A stretch of 64,000 nucleotides of DNA from Vibrio sp. FE10. Its GTDB lineage: Bacteria > Pseudomonadota > Gammaproteobacteria > Enterobacterales > Vibrionaceae. The notes beneath the pieces were generated by a model that saw only the letters and a program-made list of their open reading frames with translations, searched no databases and was not told where the DNA came from. Made by a program: the position numbers and the translations under genes. Location of the stretch: assembly GCF_030297155.1 (NCBI RefSeq), contig NZ_AP028067.1, positions 434,001-498,000 of the forward strand, read 5' to 3'. Below, one piece after another: positions 37,031 to 45,893 of the stretch (position 1 is the stretch's first letter; each line of letters opens with the position of its first letter).

Positions 37031-39289
37031 ATGTCTAACGAAATTACATACGATGGCGTTGAACAATTGCCGATGCGCAAGTTCACCGAAGATGCCTATT
37101 TAAATTACTCAATGTACGTGATCATGGATCGTGCATTGCCTTATATCGGTGATGGCTTGAAGCCAGTACAGCGTCGTATTATCTATGCGATGTCTGAATT
37201 AGGCTTATCGGCGGCATCAAAATATAAAAAATCAGCGCGTACGGTTGGTGACGTTCTAGGTAAGTATCACCCACACGGTGATTCTGCTTGTTACGAAGCT
37301 ATGGTACTGATGGCGCAACCATTCTCTTACCGCTACCCATTGGTGGATGGTCAAGGTAACTGGGGTGCTCCGGATGATCCGAAATCGTTCGCGGCGATGC
37401 GTTATACTGAAGCAAAGCTGTCTAAGTTTGCTGAAGTTCTGCTTGGTGAATTAGGTCAGGGAACCGTTGATTGGCAACCTAACTTTGATGGCACAATGAA
37501 AGAGCCTCAGATGTTACCAGCACGCCTTCCTCATATCTTGCTTAATGGCATTACCGGCATTGCGGTTGGTATGGCGACCGACATCCCGCCTCACAATGTT
37601 CGTGAAGTGGCGAACGCAGCGATTCATTTGATTGATACGCCGAAAGCTGAACTTCCAGATGTGATGGGTTTCATTCAAGGCCCAGATTACCCGACAGAGG
37701 CTGAGATTATTTCGCCGAAGTCGGACATCGAAAAGATCTATCGTACAGGTCGTGGTAGCATCAAGATGCGCGCGGTATGGCACAAAGAAGGCTCTGATAT
37801 TGTTATCACCGCTCTTCCTCATCAAGTGTCTGGTGCGAAGTTACTTGAGCAAATCGCGAACCAAATGCGTGCTAAAAAGCTGCCAATGGTTGACGATTTG
37901 CGTGATGAATCTGATCACGAGAACCCAACGCGTATCGTCGTGGTTCCTCGCTCGAACCGTATCGATTGTGATCAACTGATGAGTCACCTATTCGCTTCGA
38001 CAGATCTTGAGAAAAACTTCCGCGTTAACTTGAACATGATTGGCTTAGACAATCGTCCTCAAGTGAAAGGCTTAGTTCAGATTCTGAAAGAGTGGATTGA
38101 GTTCCGTCGTACGACCGTTCGTCGTCGTTTACAGTACCGTTTAGATAAAGTACTGGCTCGTTTGCACATCTTAGAAGGCTTACTTGCTGCTTACCTAAAC
38201 ATCGATGAAGTGATTGAGATCATTCGAACAGAAGACGAACCATGTCCTGTCCTGATGAACCGTTTCAACATTTCTGAAATTCAAGCCAATGCGATTCTTG
38301 ATATTAAACTTCGTAACTTAGCTAAGTTAGAAGAATTTAAAATCCGAGCTGAGCAAGAAGAGCTTGAAGCTGAACGAGAGAAGCTTGAAAAGCTACTAGG
38401 TTCAGAGCGTCGCTTGAATACGCTGATCAAGAAAGAAATCCAAGCAGATGCTGATAAATACGGCGATGACCGTCGTTCACCATTGATTGAGCGTGCTGAA
38501 GCGAAAGCGCTAACAGAACGTGACTTAGTACCAAGCGAACCAATTACGGTTGTGCTGTCTGAGAAAGGTTGGATTCGTCATGCTAAAGGGCATGAGGTTG
38601 ACGCTGAAGGCTTGAACTACAAATCAGGTGATAAATTCTTAGCGAGCGCTAAGGGTAAGAGTAACCAACAAGCGGTGTTCCTCGGCAGTGATGGCCGAAG
38701 CTACTCTCTTGAGTCTCATTCATTACCGTCGGCTCGAAGCCAAGGTGAGCCAATTACAGGCCGCCTGAACGTCAGTCCGGGTACTTCGATTCGCCAAGTG
38801 GTGATGGGAGAGAATGAACAGCTATGGTTAGTCGGTTCTGATGCTGGATACGGTTTTGTTTGTAAGGGCAGTGATCTACTGTCGAAGAACAAGAGCGGTA
38901 AAGCGTTGGTTAACTTGCCACAATCTTCAGAAGTGATGCTGCCAAGCCCAATTGCTGACCTTGAAAGCAACCAGATTTTGGCGATTACTAACCAAGGTCG
39001 TATGTTGTTGTTCCCAATTAAAGACTTGCCACAGCTTAGCAAAGGTAAGGGCAACAAGATCATCAACATCCCTTCTGCGAAAGCGAAAGAGCGTGAAGAG
39101 TTTGTGTCACACTTGATGGCTATCCCTGAGAATGCGACGCTGACTATCTATGCGGGTAAACGTAAACTTGGTTTGAAACCATCAGACCTTGAGAACTTCC
39201 GAGGTGAACGTGGTCGTCGTGGTGGTTTACTACCGAGAGGTTTGCAACGCGTGACTCGTATCGATATCGAAGACCCAAGCGAATCATAG
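37031..39289 (+). CDS. parC: DNA topoisomerase IV subunit A
   Basis: ParC is the DNA-breaking subunit of topoisomerase IV. The 752 residues equal the E. coli length. The winged-helix breakage domain has the catalytic Tyr125 in [10 protein letters not shown]. The quinolone-determining stretch reads [11 protein letters not shown] with Ser85 and Glu89 in the susceptible state. A coiled-coil gate and a C-terminal beta-propeller with GQ-type repeats follow. An ATG 4 bp upstream is out of frame and dead-ends. A terminator follows. Confidence 0.98.
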   Translation: MSNEITYDGVEQLPMRKFTEDAYLNYSMYVIMDRALPYIGDGLKPVQRRIIYAMSELGLSAASKYKKSARTVGDVLGKYHPHGDSACYEAMVLMAQPFSYRYPLVDGQGNWGAPDDPKSFAAMRYTEAKLSKFAEVLLGELGQGTVDWQPNFDGTMKEPQMLPARLPHILLNGITGIAVGMATDIPPHNVREVANAAIHLIDTPKAELPDVMGFIQGPDYPTEAEIISPKSDIEKIYRTGRGSIKMRAVWHKEGSDIVITALPHQVSGAKLLEQIANQMRAKKLPMVDDLRDESDHENPTRIVVVPRSNRIDCDQLMSHLFASTDLEKNFRVNLNMIGLDNRPQVKGLVQILKEWIEFRRTTVRRRLQYRLDKVLARLHILEGLLAAYLNIDEVIEIIRTEDEPCPVLMNRFNISEIQANAILDIKLRNLAKLEEFKIRAEQEELEAEREKLEKLLGSERRLNTLIKKEIQADADKYGDDRRSPLIERAEAKALTERDLVPSEPITVVLSEKGWIRHAKGHEVDAEGLNYKSGDKFLASAKGKSNQQAVFLGSDGRSYSLESHSLPSARSQGEPITGRLNVSPGTSIRQVVMGENEQLWLVGSDAGYGFVCKGSDLLSKNKSGKALVNLPQSSEVMLPSPIADLESNQILAITNQGRMLLFPIKDLPQLSKGKGNKIINIPSAKAKEREEFVSHLMAIPENATLTIYAGKRKLGLKPSDLENFRGERGRRGGLLPRGLQRVTRIDIEDPSES

Positions 39290-39331
39290 AGACGTTTGCT
39301 ATCTTGATTAGATAAGATGATTAGATAAAAG

Positions 39332-39359
39332 AAAACCCAGCCTGAGAGCTGGGTTTTTT
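39332..39359 (+). terminator. Bidirectional terminator between parC and degS
   Basis: AAAACCCAGC pairs with GCTGGGTTTT over 10 bp with a 6-nt loop and is followed by T residues. The flanking genes converge. Confidence 0.92.
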
Positions 39360-39404
39360 GTGTCTGTATTTTAGCTGTTTAGCTAGCTAGTCTGTGATGC
39401 TTAA

Positions 39405-40469
39405 CTACAAGCGAGTATCTTCGGCAATCGTCACTTTCAGAGTTTCGTTTTTACCTTGGCGTAAAATACCCACATCGATCACTGTACCTGGTCTTAGGTC
39501 GGTAACAATGTCCATGACGCTTTGGCGGCCATTAACTTGGGTGTTATTGATGCTAACAATAATATCTTGTGCTTCAAAGCCTGCATCGGCTGCTGGACCG
39601 TTCGGGTCAATACCCAGTACCACGATGCCACCAATGTTCTTGTTGCCTAATAGGCGCGATGTCACTGAGTTTATATCTTGCCCATCAATACCGATGTAAC
39701 CACGAATGACACGCCCATCCGCGATGATTTTTTGCATGATCTTATTGGCAAGTGGGTAGGGGATAGCAAACGAAATGCCGTAGGTTTCCATATCGGTTGC
39801 TTGCTGGAAAGAGGCGGTATTGATTCCGACTAGCTCGCCTTGTGAGTTAACAAGAGCGCCACCAGAATTACCTTCATTGATTGCCGCATCGGTTTGGATA
39901 AAGGCTTGATGTCCATCGGCACTGATTGAAGAGCGACCGGTTGCGGAGATAATACCAAAGGTCGTCGTTTGACCTAGGTTGTATGGGTTGCCGATAGCCA
40001 GTACCACATCGCCCACGTTGGCTGTGTAATCTTGGTTCAGTGGAATTACCGGTAAGTTGTCACCGCTGACTCGAAGTATCGCAATATCGGTGCGTTTGTC
40101 AGAACCAACTAACTGTGCGGCGGCAACGCGACCATCTTGTAAGGCAACCACAATTTGGTCAGCCTGAGCCACCACGTGGAAGTTGGTAATGATGTAGCCT
40201 TTTTCGCTGACAATCACCCCTGAACCCAAACCTTGAGTCAGCAGTTTGTTGCGATCGCTTTCTGCGTATTTACGGCTATAGATATTGACCACAGCGGGTG
40301 CCGCGCGGCGTACAGCTTGGTTAAATGAAATCTGAAGAGAGCCGATATTATCGACTTTAGGGCTCGTGACGTCAGCAACAATCGCCGGTCGTAAGCTCGG
40401 AAATGCGAGAAGAATAAGCGCCGCTGAAACGAGTCCAAGGGAAATAGAACGAAATAGAAAGGACAGCAT
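39405..40469 (-). CDS. degS: Sigma-E stress sensor protease DegS
   Basis: DegS is an inner-membrane serine protease that cuts RseA when misfolded outer-membrane proteins bind its PDZ domain, which releases sigma-E. The start is ATG 40469 (MLSFLFRSIS), 354 residues, with GAGGGAAA before it; an upstream start 39 codons earlier has no family support and lies partly in the degQ-degS hairpin. One membrane anchor is at about 5-24. The triad is H98 (TNFHVV), D128 (RTDIAIL) and S202 (GNSGGAL), followed by a single PDZ domain. Confidence 0.96.
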   Translation of the reverse strand: MLSFLFRSISLGLVSAALILLAFPSLRPAIVADVTSPKVDNIGSLQISFNQAVRRAAPAVVNIYSRKYAESDRNKLLTQGLGSGVIVSEKGYIITNFHVVAQADQIVVALQDGRVAAAQLVGSDKRTDIAILRVSGDNLPVIPLNQDYTANVGDVVLAIGNPYNLGQTTTFGIISATGRSSISADGHQAFIQTDAAINEGNSGGALVNSQGELVGINTASFQQATDMETYGISFAIPYPLANKIMQKIIADGRVIRGYIGIDGQDINSVTSRLLGNKNIGGIVVLGIDPNGPAADAGFEAQDIIVSINNTQVNGRQSVMDIVTDLRPGTVIDVGILRQGKNETLKVTIAEDTRL

Positions 40470-40562
40470 GTTTCCCTCTTCAACAAGTAAGGTGTGAAGC
40501 CTCCACCGATGGATGGACGACTTGATTACGAGTGAAGCATAGCATTTTGATTCATTTAAAGA

Positions 40563-40609
40563 AAAGGGAAGCTGAGTAAGTTTCAATCAAACTTACTTCG
40601 CTTCCCTTT
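40563..40609 (-). terminator. Long hairpin between degQ and degS
   Basis: A 10-bp stem (AAAGGGAAGC with GCTTCCCTTT) continues, after a 2x2 mismatch, into a 9-bp stem (AGTAAGTTT with AAACTTACT) closed by a 5-nt loop. On the minus strand it ends in TTTTCTTT, so it should terminate or attenuate transcription leaving degQ. Confidence 0.85.
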
Positions 40610-40627
40610 GAACATTGTGACGAATAG

Positions 40628-41986
40628 TTATCGAATCACAAGGTAGATGGTTCGGTCGCCTCGTTGGATGTTGAGCGCCAATACACCGGGTTGCTTCTCT
40701 AAAATCTCTCTAAATTGTGCAAGGTTTTTGACCGGCTGGCGGTTTACTCCAATGATGATGTCATCTTTGAGAAGTTGATAGGCTTCTGCTGGTGAGCCTT
40801 GAGCTACGCTTGAGACTTTCACACCAGTCGCTGAGTCGCTCTCGTTGGTGTTGGTCAGTTCCGCGCCTGCAAGCCCTTCATGAAGCTTTTCAGCTTGTGT
40901 CTTGCTATTGGTTGATTCGCCAAGGGTTACATCAAAGTTTTTGCTTTTTCCATCGCGGATAACACCGAGCTCGATCTGTTTGCCTGCGCCTAGTGTGGCC
41001 ACTTTCGCTCTGAGCTCACTGAAGGTATCAATGCGTTTGCCATTAATAGAGACAATAATGTCTCCGGCTTTAAGTCCCGCTTTGTCTGCTGCGCTATCAG
41101 GGACAATTTGACTAACAAAAGCCCCTTTGCTTGATTCATAACCGAGTGCTTCAGCTAATTCCGAGGTGACTTCTCCACCTTGCACACCCAGCATGCCGCG
41201 TTTTACTTCACCGAAATCGAGGATCTGTTCTGTCAGGTTTGTCATCATATTGGATGGAATTGCAAAGCCGATGCCGACATTGCCTCCGTTAGGGCCTAGG
41301 ATAGCCGTGTTGATACCAATCAGTTCACCATTAAGATTCACTAATGCACCTCCAGAGTTACCACTGTTAATTGCGGCATCGGTTTGAATGAAGTTCTCGA
41401 AGTTCTCTAGATTTAGACCGCTACGGCCTAACGCTGAAACAATACCGGATGTCACGGTTTGGCCAAGCCCAAATGGATTGCCGATAGCGACACTGAAATC
41501 GCCGACTCTTAGCTTGTCTGAATCTGCGACTTTTATCTGGGTAAGGTTTTTGGCTTTCTCTAATTTGAGCAATGCGATATCAGACATCTGGTCGCCACCG
41601 ATCAGCTCGGCATCGTACTCTCGACCATCATGAAGTTTTACTTTGATATCGTCGGCGCCATTTATAACGTGATAGTTGGTGACGATATGGCCTTTTTTAG
41701 CATCAATGATGACACCAGAACCTAACCCACGGAATGGGCGCTCTCGTGTCTGCTCTGGGCCGAAAAAGAATTGGAATTGTTCAGGGATTTGCTGACGTTG
41801 TACCTGTTTGCCTTCAACGGCAATACTAACCACAGCGGGGGTCACTTGTTCAAGCATAGGTGCTAGGCTCGGTAATTGTTCATTACCCACACTTAATGGC
41901 AGTGCGGCGGTTGCTTGAATAGGGGTGATGATTGAACTTAAGCTTAAAGTCAGTACTGATAAAGCAAGCAAAGGTTTTTTCATCAT
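40628..41986 (-). CDS. degQ: Periplasmic serine protease/chaperone of the DegP/DegQ type
   Basis: A 452-residue HtrA protease. The signal peptide ends near IQATAALP. The triad is H106 (TNYHVI), D136 (MSDIALL) and S211 (NSGNSGGAL). Two PDZ domains follow, at about 260-345 and 360-450. Its position directly upstream of degS matches E. coli degQ; as vibrios often have one such periplasmic HtrA, it may cover the DegP role too, which is inference. AGGAG lies before the first of two adjacent ATGs. The LA loop is short (about 70-85), like DegQ and unlike DegP. Confidence 0.93.
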   Translation of the reverse strand: MMKKPLLALSVLTLSLSSIITPIQATAALPLSVGNEQLPSLAPMLEQVTPAVVSIAVEGKQVQRQQIPEQFQFFFGPEQTRERPFRGLGSGVIIDAKKGHIVTNYHVINGADDIKVKLHDGREYDAELIGGDQMSDIALLKLEKAKNLTQIKVADSDKLRVGDFSVAIGNPFGLGQTVTSGIVSALGRSGLNLENFENFIQTDAAINSGNSGGALVNLNGELIGINTAILGPNGGNVGIGFAIPSNMMTNLTEQILDFGEVKRGMLGVQGGEVTSELAEALGYESSKGAFVSQIVPDSAADKAGLKAGDIIVSINGKRIDTFSELRAKVATLGAGKQIELGVIRDGKSKNFDVTLGESTNSKTQAEKLHEGLAGAELTNTNESDSATGVKVSSVAQGSPAEAYQLLKDDIIIGVNRQPVKNLAQFREILEKQPGVLALNIQRGDRTIYLVIR

Positions 41987-42108
41987 AAACTCCTCTCTAG
42001 TTAAGGCCTTATCCCTCTTATACGTTTAATAAGTATGAGAAGTTTCAAATGACCTGAGTGAAAGTTATGACTCAAAAACCTTTGTAAAGTTCAAGAAGTG
42101 TTAAATGT

Positions 42109-42564
42109 TTACGATGCTTTTGCTGTGACTACATCAGGAGCATCAATGATTTCTTTCTTCTGTTCTTTAAATAAACCGGTTGCACCATTAGCGTAATCTT
42201 TTGGTTGCTCCTCAAGAGTCGCCTCTTTAGTTGAAGGCTTGTCTTGCGTCTTATCCGAATGGGCAGCGGCTGTTTTGACAAACGGGTTGTCTTGCTCTGG
42301 CAGATTAGGAATCAGCTCTGAGCTCGTTTTTTCCATGTGTTGATAAAGCTTTGTGTAGTCCTTACCTAAGGTATCTAACATTTCTGCTGATTTAGCAAAG
42401 TGGTCAGCAAGTTCTTGTCGTTGCTGTTCAAGGGCAAACTTTGCACTGTCTAATTCTTTTTGTACGTTCTTTTGTTTTTTGTATTCAGGCGTCATGAGAC
42501 GAGAAATAGCGACCCCTAAGATAACTCCGACTAGTAAACCGGCAACGGCATACATCCAAGGCAT
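42109..42564 (-). CDS. zapG: Cell-envelope/division protein ZapG (YhcB, DUF1043)
   Basis: A 151-residue inner-membrane protein. One N-terminal membrane helix (WMYAVAGLLVGVILGVAISRL) is followed by a coiled coil at about 30-90 (VQKELDSAKFALEQQRQEL) and a polar tail. The family links cell envelope growth to division. AAGGAG precedes the ATG. It lies beside degQ and divergent from zapE, the same neighbourhood as in E. coli. Confidence 0.92.
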   Translation of the reverse strand: MPWMYAVAGLLVGVILGVAISRLMTPEYKKQKNVQKELDSAKFALEQQRQELADHFAKSAEMLDTLGKDYTKLYQHMEKTSSELIPNLPEQDNPFVKTAAAHSDKTQDKPSTKEATLEEQPKDYANGATGLFKEQKKEIIDAPDVVTAKAS

Positions 42565-42783
42565 AACAGCTCCTTATTATTGTTTTTTAACATGTTTGTT
42601 ACTGCTTAGTTACACGTGATACGGCTCCATGGTACTATGAGAAAGCCGCAGTATAAAGAGAAATGCGTGTGCGCTAGATAGCAGTTTAGTGTTGCTTTAT
42701 TCATCGCATCAAACCATCTCTCGTGCTGTTTGGGCACCTTTTTCTTCGCTGTCTGATATCGCTTTCATTGTGGAAATGTCGTC

Positions 42784-43887
42784 ATGAATCCCGTTAAAAA
42801 ATACGAACAAGATATAAAAGAACATGGATTTCAAAGAGATCCAGCACAAGAGCAAGCAGTTAAATCTTTAGATGAACTCTTTCATCAATTCCAAGATTAC
42901 ATGAATACCCCAGTTCCTCAACTTACGCGATTCCAGAAATTGCTAGGTAAAAAGCCCGAGTTGCCAACGCCTCCCAAAGGCCTCTATTTTTGGGGTGGTG
43001 TAGGGCGTGGCAAAACTTATCTAATGGATACGTTTTACGAAGCCTTACCGACCACTAAAAAAATGCGAGTTCACTTTCACCGCTTTATGTATCGAGTTCA
43101 TGATGAGTTGAAAGCGCTCGGTAATGTGAGTGACCCGTTGCCTTTAGTCGCAGATAAGTTGAAAGAAGAAGCGGATATTATCTGTTTTGATGAATTCTTT
43201 GTTTCAGACATTACCGATGCCATGATCTTAGGGACTTTGTTCCAAGAGCTATTTGCGCGTAACGTTATCTTGGTGGCTACTTCTAATATCCCACCTGCAG
43301 ATCTGTATCGTAATGGCTTACAGCGCGCACGCTTTTTACCTGCGATTAAGCTGATTCAAGAAAACTGCCACATCCTTAATGTAGACAGCGGTATTGATTA
43401 CCGACTGAGAACCTTAGAGCAAGCTGAGATCTATCATTACCCATTAGATAACCAAGCCAATATCAATCTAGAGAAATACTACGCGCAGTTGGTCGGTGAA
43501 GATAAAGAGAAGCTCAAGCAGATCGAAGTTAACCATCGCCAATTGGATGTCATTGAAGCGAGTGATGGTGTATTACATGGTACTTTTGCACAACTTTGTC
43601 AGTCAGCTCGTAGTCAGAATGATTACATCGAACTGTCTAAGGTTTACCACACGGTTTTATTAGCGGATGTTTTACAGATGGGAGCGACGTCAGACGATGC
43701 GGCGAGGCGCTTTATTGCGTTAGTCGATGAGTTTTATGAGCGCCATGTGAAATTAATAATTTCAGCGGAAGTTGAGTTGGAAAAATTGTACACCAATGGT
43801 CAGCTAGAGTTTGAGTTTAAACGTTGTCAGTCGCGTTTAATTGAAATGCAGAGCCATGAATATTTGGCAAAAGAACACTTAATTTAG
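42784..43887 (+). CDS. zapE: Cell division AAA ATPase ZapE
   Basis: A 367-residue AFG1-like ATPase that acts on the FtsZ ring. The Walker A loop is GGVGRGKT at 71-78, Walker B is IICFDEFFV, and the sensor region is ATSNIPPADLY. The first residues NPVKKYEQDIKEHGF match the family start. It sits between the divergent zapG and the rplM operon, the common gammaproteobacterial order. It is complete. Confidence 0.95.
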   Translation: MNPVKKYEQDIKEHGFQRDPAQEQAVKSLDELFHQFQDYMNTPVPQLTRFQKLLGKKPELPTPPKGLYFWGGVGRGKTYLMDTFYEALPTTKKMRVHFHRFMYRVHDELKALGNVSDPLPLVADKLKEEADIICFDEFFVSDITDAMILGTLFQELFARNVILVATSNIPPADLYRNGLQRARFLPAIKLIQENCHILNVDSGIDYRLRTLEQAEIYHYPLDNQANINLEKYYAQLVGEDKEKLKQIEVNHRQLDVIEASDGVLHGTFAQLCQSARSQNDYIELSKVYHTVLLADVLQMGATSDDAARRFIALVDEFYERHVKLIISAEVELEKLYTNGQLEFEFKRCQSRLIEMQSHEYLAKEHLI

Positions 43888-43969
43888 CTCTTATTATCTC
43901 GAATACGAAAGAGAATTAAAAAAATCGTGATTTTGTTCAAAAAGAGGTGATTTTTTCTTCGCTCTTCTC

Positions 43970-43975
43970 TATAAT
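43970..43975 (+). promoter_or_regulatory. Promoter -10 box of the rplM-rpsI operon
   Basis: A perfect TATAAT is followed by a C/G-rich discriminator (CCTGCGACC), a common feature of ribosomal gene promoters under stringent control. No good -35 box lies at 16-18 bp. Transcription would start near 43982. Confidence 0.6.
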
Positions 43976-43981
43976 CCTGCG

Positions 43982-44134
43982 ACCTACCGTTACTGCGGGC
44001 CTCTAGCGATGAGTAAAATCACGTTATGCCAAGAGTTTTCCAACACTCGAAGGGGTGATGAATGGTAACTCTTAGACAGTGGGAATACGCGAGTATTCCT
44101 TAAGTGTAAATTTTTTAAATAGGTAATTATTAGC
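43982..44134 (+). promoter_or_regulatory. Structured leader of rplM, possible L13 autoregulatory site
   Basis: The 150-nt leader can fold. AAGAGTT (44031-44037) pairs with AACTCTT (44067-44073) around a small hairpin, CACTC with GGGTG (44044-44057). GGAATAC (44082-44088) pairs with GTATTCC (44093-44099) over a GCGA loop of the GNRA class, and CTTA (44071-44074) can extend this with TAAG (44101-44104). The first and last pairings compete for 44071-44073. E. coli L13 represses its own operon by binding the rplM leader; the same role here is inference. Confidence 0.55.
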
Positions 44135-44563
44135 ATGAAAACTTTCGTTGCTAAACCAGAAACTGTAAAACGCGACTGGTATGTTGTAGACGCTGAAGGC
44201 AAAACTCTTGGCCGTCTAGCAAGTGAAATCGCTTCTCGCCTACGCGGCAAGCACAAAGCAGAATACACTCCTCACGTAGACACTGGTGATTACATCATCG
44301 TTGTTAACGCTGAGAAAGTTGCTGTGACTGGTAACAAAGCTAAGGGTAAGGTTTACTACCGTCACTCTGAGTTCCCAGGTGGTCTTAAGACTATCACTTT
44401 TGAAAAGCTAATTGCTAAGAAACCAGAAATGGTTCTTGAACTAGCAGTTAAAGGTATGCTTCCACGTGGTCCTCTAGGCCGCGCGATGTACCGTAAGCTT
44501 AAAGTATACGCTGGTACTGAGCACAACCATGTTGCTCAACAACCACAAGTACTAGACATCTAA
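44135..44563 (+). CDS. rplM: 50S ribosomal protein L13
   Basis: The 142-residue L13, an early-assembly protein of the large subunit. It opens [20 protein letters not shown] and carries the signature [21 protein letters not shown] near its end. It has the E. coli length. Strong use of a few codons (for example CGT, GGT, AAA) fits a highly expressed gene. It is followed by rpsI 15 bp later. Confidence 0.99.
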   Translation: MKTFVAKPETVKRDWYVVDAEGKTLGRLASEIASRLRGKHKAEYTPHVDTGDYIIVVNAEKVAVTGNKAKGKVYYRHSEFPGGLKTITFEKLIAKKPEMVLELAVKGMLPRGPLGRAMYRKLKVYAGTEHNHVAQQPQVLDI

Positions 44564-44578
44564 TTGGGGATTAAGACA

Positions 44579-44971
44579 ATGGCAGAGAATCAATACTACG
44601 GCACTGGTCGTCGCAAAAGCTCAGCAGCTCGTGTTTTCATCAAACCAGGCTCTGGTGAGATCGTAATCAACAAGCGTAGCCTTGATGTTTACTTCGGTCG
44701 TCCAACTTCTCGTATGGTTGTTAAGCAACCTCTTGAGCTAGTTGAACTAACTGAGAAACTTGACCTTTACATCACTGTTTCTGGTGGTGGTATTTCAGGT
44801 CAAGCTGGCGCAATCCGCCACGGTATCACTCGTGCTCTTATGGAATACGATGAAACTCTACGTCCTGCTCTACGTGCAGCTGGCTATGTTACGCGTGACG
44901 CTCGTTGCGTTGAACGTAAGAAAGTTGGTCTACGTAAAGCACGTCGTAAACCTCAATTCTCTAAGCGTTAA
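44579..44971 (+). CDS. rpsI: 30S ribosomal protein S9
   Basis: The start is ATG 44579 ([20 protein letters not shown]), 130 residues; the TTG 15 bp upstream overlaps the ribosome binding site GGGGATTAAG and is rejected. The C-terminal tail [17 protein letters not shown] is the conserved S9 end that reaches P-site tRNA. It forms a two-gene operon with rplM and is followed by a terminator. Confidence 0.99.
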   Translation: MAENQYYGTGRRKSSAARVFIKPGSGEIVINKRSLDVYFGRPTSRMVVKQPLELVELTEKLDLYITVSGGGISGQAGAIRHGITRALMEYDETLRPALRAAGYVTRDARCVERKKVGLRKARRKPQFSKR

Positions 44972-45025
44972 TTTTTCCTTACCGAAAAATACACGCGACC
45001 AGTTTTATTACTGGAATTGTGGTTC

Positions 45026-45052
45026 AAAGCTCGGCTATATGCCGGGCTTTTT
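45026..45052 (+). terminator. Terminator after rpsI
   Basis: AAAGCTCGGC pairs with GCCGGGCTTT (one G-T pair) around a TATAT loop with a short T run, 55 bp after the stop codon. The intergenic stretch continues to 45302 and holds the petABC promoter; I see no gene in it. Confidence 0.8.
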
Positions 45053-45176
45053 GTCTTTCTGGCCCCCGCTAAACGCTTTTCCCCCCTCGTTTTATTCCCA
45101 AATTCTTATATTTTGAAAGCTTTTGTAACCCAATGTGCGCTTTGCCTCATGATTGTTACAAAAAGGTAGCTTTATC

Positions 45177-45205
45177 TTGTCAAAAAGTAGGGTTTTATTT
45201 ATCAT
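45177..45205 (+). promoter_or_regulatory. Likely promoter of petABC
   Basis: TTGTCA (45177-45182) and TATCAT (45200-45205) are spaced by exactly 17 bp, five of six and five of six matches to consensus. This gives a leader of about 90 nt before petA. Confidence 0.65.
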
Positions 45206-45302
45206 TTGCCGTCAATAAATAGAACTAAATACATATTTTGTTAGCCATGCTCTTTATTCGGAATTATTTCAATCCATAAGGAGCAAATGGGAGAATGTTT
45301 GG

Positions 45303-45893
45303 ATGAGCAACGCGCCTTTAAATAACGGTCGCAGGCGTTTCTTAACCGCAACAACAGCCGTTGTTGGTGGTTTAGGAGCAGCTGCTGTAGCCGTGCCTTT
45401 TATTAAATCATGGAATCCGAGTGCTAAGGCGAAAGCTGCAGGCGCGCCGGTGGAAGTGGAAGTCAGTAAGTTAGAACCGGGACAAATGGTTCGTGTCGAG
45501 TGGCAAGGTAAGCCTGTATGGGTTGTACGCCGAGCTGAATCGGTACTAGAGAACCTAAAAGCGATCGGTGGTCAACTTCGTGACCCTCAATCTGAAGCTG
45601 AACAACAACCTGAATACGCACAGAACGAGTTCCGTTCGATTAAGCCGGAATTCTTCGTTGCTGTTGGTTTCTGCACACACTTAGGTTGTTCTCCAACTTA
45701 CCTGCCAGATTCTTTCGCAGAACAGGTTCAGGGCGTTAAGTCTGGTTTCTTCTGTCCTTGTCATGGTTCAAAGTTTGATATGGCAGGTCGAGTATTCCAA
45801 GGCGTACCGGCTCCATTGAACCTTGTTGTACCAAAGCATATGTATTTGAGTGACACGAAGATCATGATCGGTGTCGACGAGGGAGACGCATAA
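45303..45893 (+). CDS. petA: Cytochrome bc1 complex Rieske iron-sulfur subunit
   Basis: The Rieske protein passes electrons from ubiquinol to cytochrome c1. The 196 residues begin with a Tat-type twin-arginine stretch (GRRRFLTATT) and a membrane anchor at about 17-34. The 2Fe-2S ligands are C124 and H126 (CTHLGC) and C151 and H154 (CPCHGS), with C129 and C153 for the disulfide. An ATG 8 bp upstream is out of frame. The stop overlaps petB by one base (TAATG). Confidence 0.97.
   Translation: MSNAPLNNGRRRFLTATTAVVGGLGAAAVAVPFIKSWNPSAKAKAAGAPVEVEVSKLEPGQMVRVEWQGKPVWVVRRAESVLENLKAIGGQLRDPQSEAEQQPEYAQNEFRSIKPEFFVAVGFCTHLGCSPTYLPDSFAEQVQGVKSGFFCPCHGSKFDMAGRVFQGVPAPLNLVVPKHMYLSDTKIMIGVDEGDA

Noticed and set aside
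37274..37310. Quinolone-resistance change in parC
   Set aside because: Ser85 and Glu89 are the susceptible residues, so no resistance mutation is present.
40470..40586. N-terminal extension of degS by 39 residues
   Set aside because: The internal ATG at 40469 has a good ribosome binding site and matches the E. coli length; the extension reads through the degQ-degS hairpin.
44760..45116. A 118-codon frame overlapping rpsI
   Set aside because: It is a shifted frame of the highly expressed rpsI and extends through its terminator.
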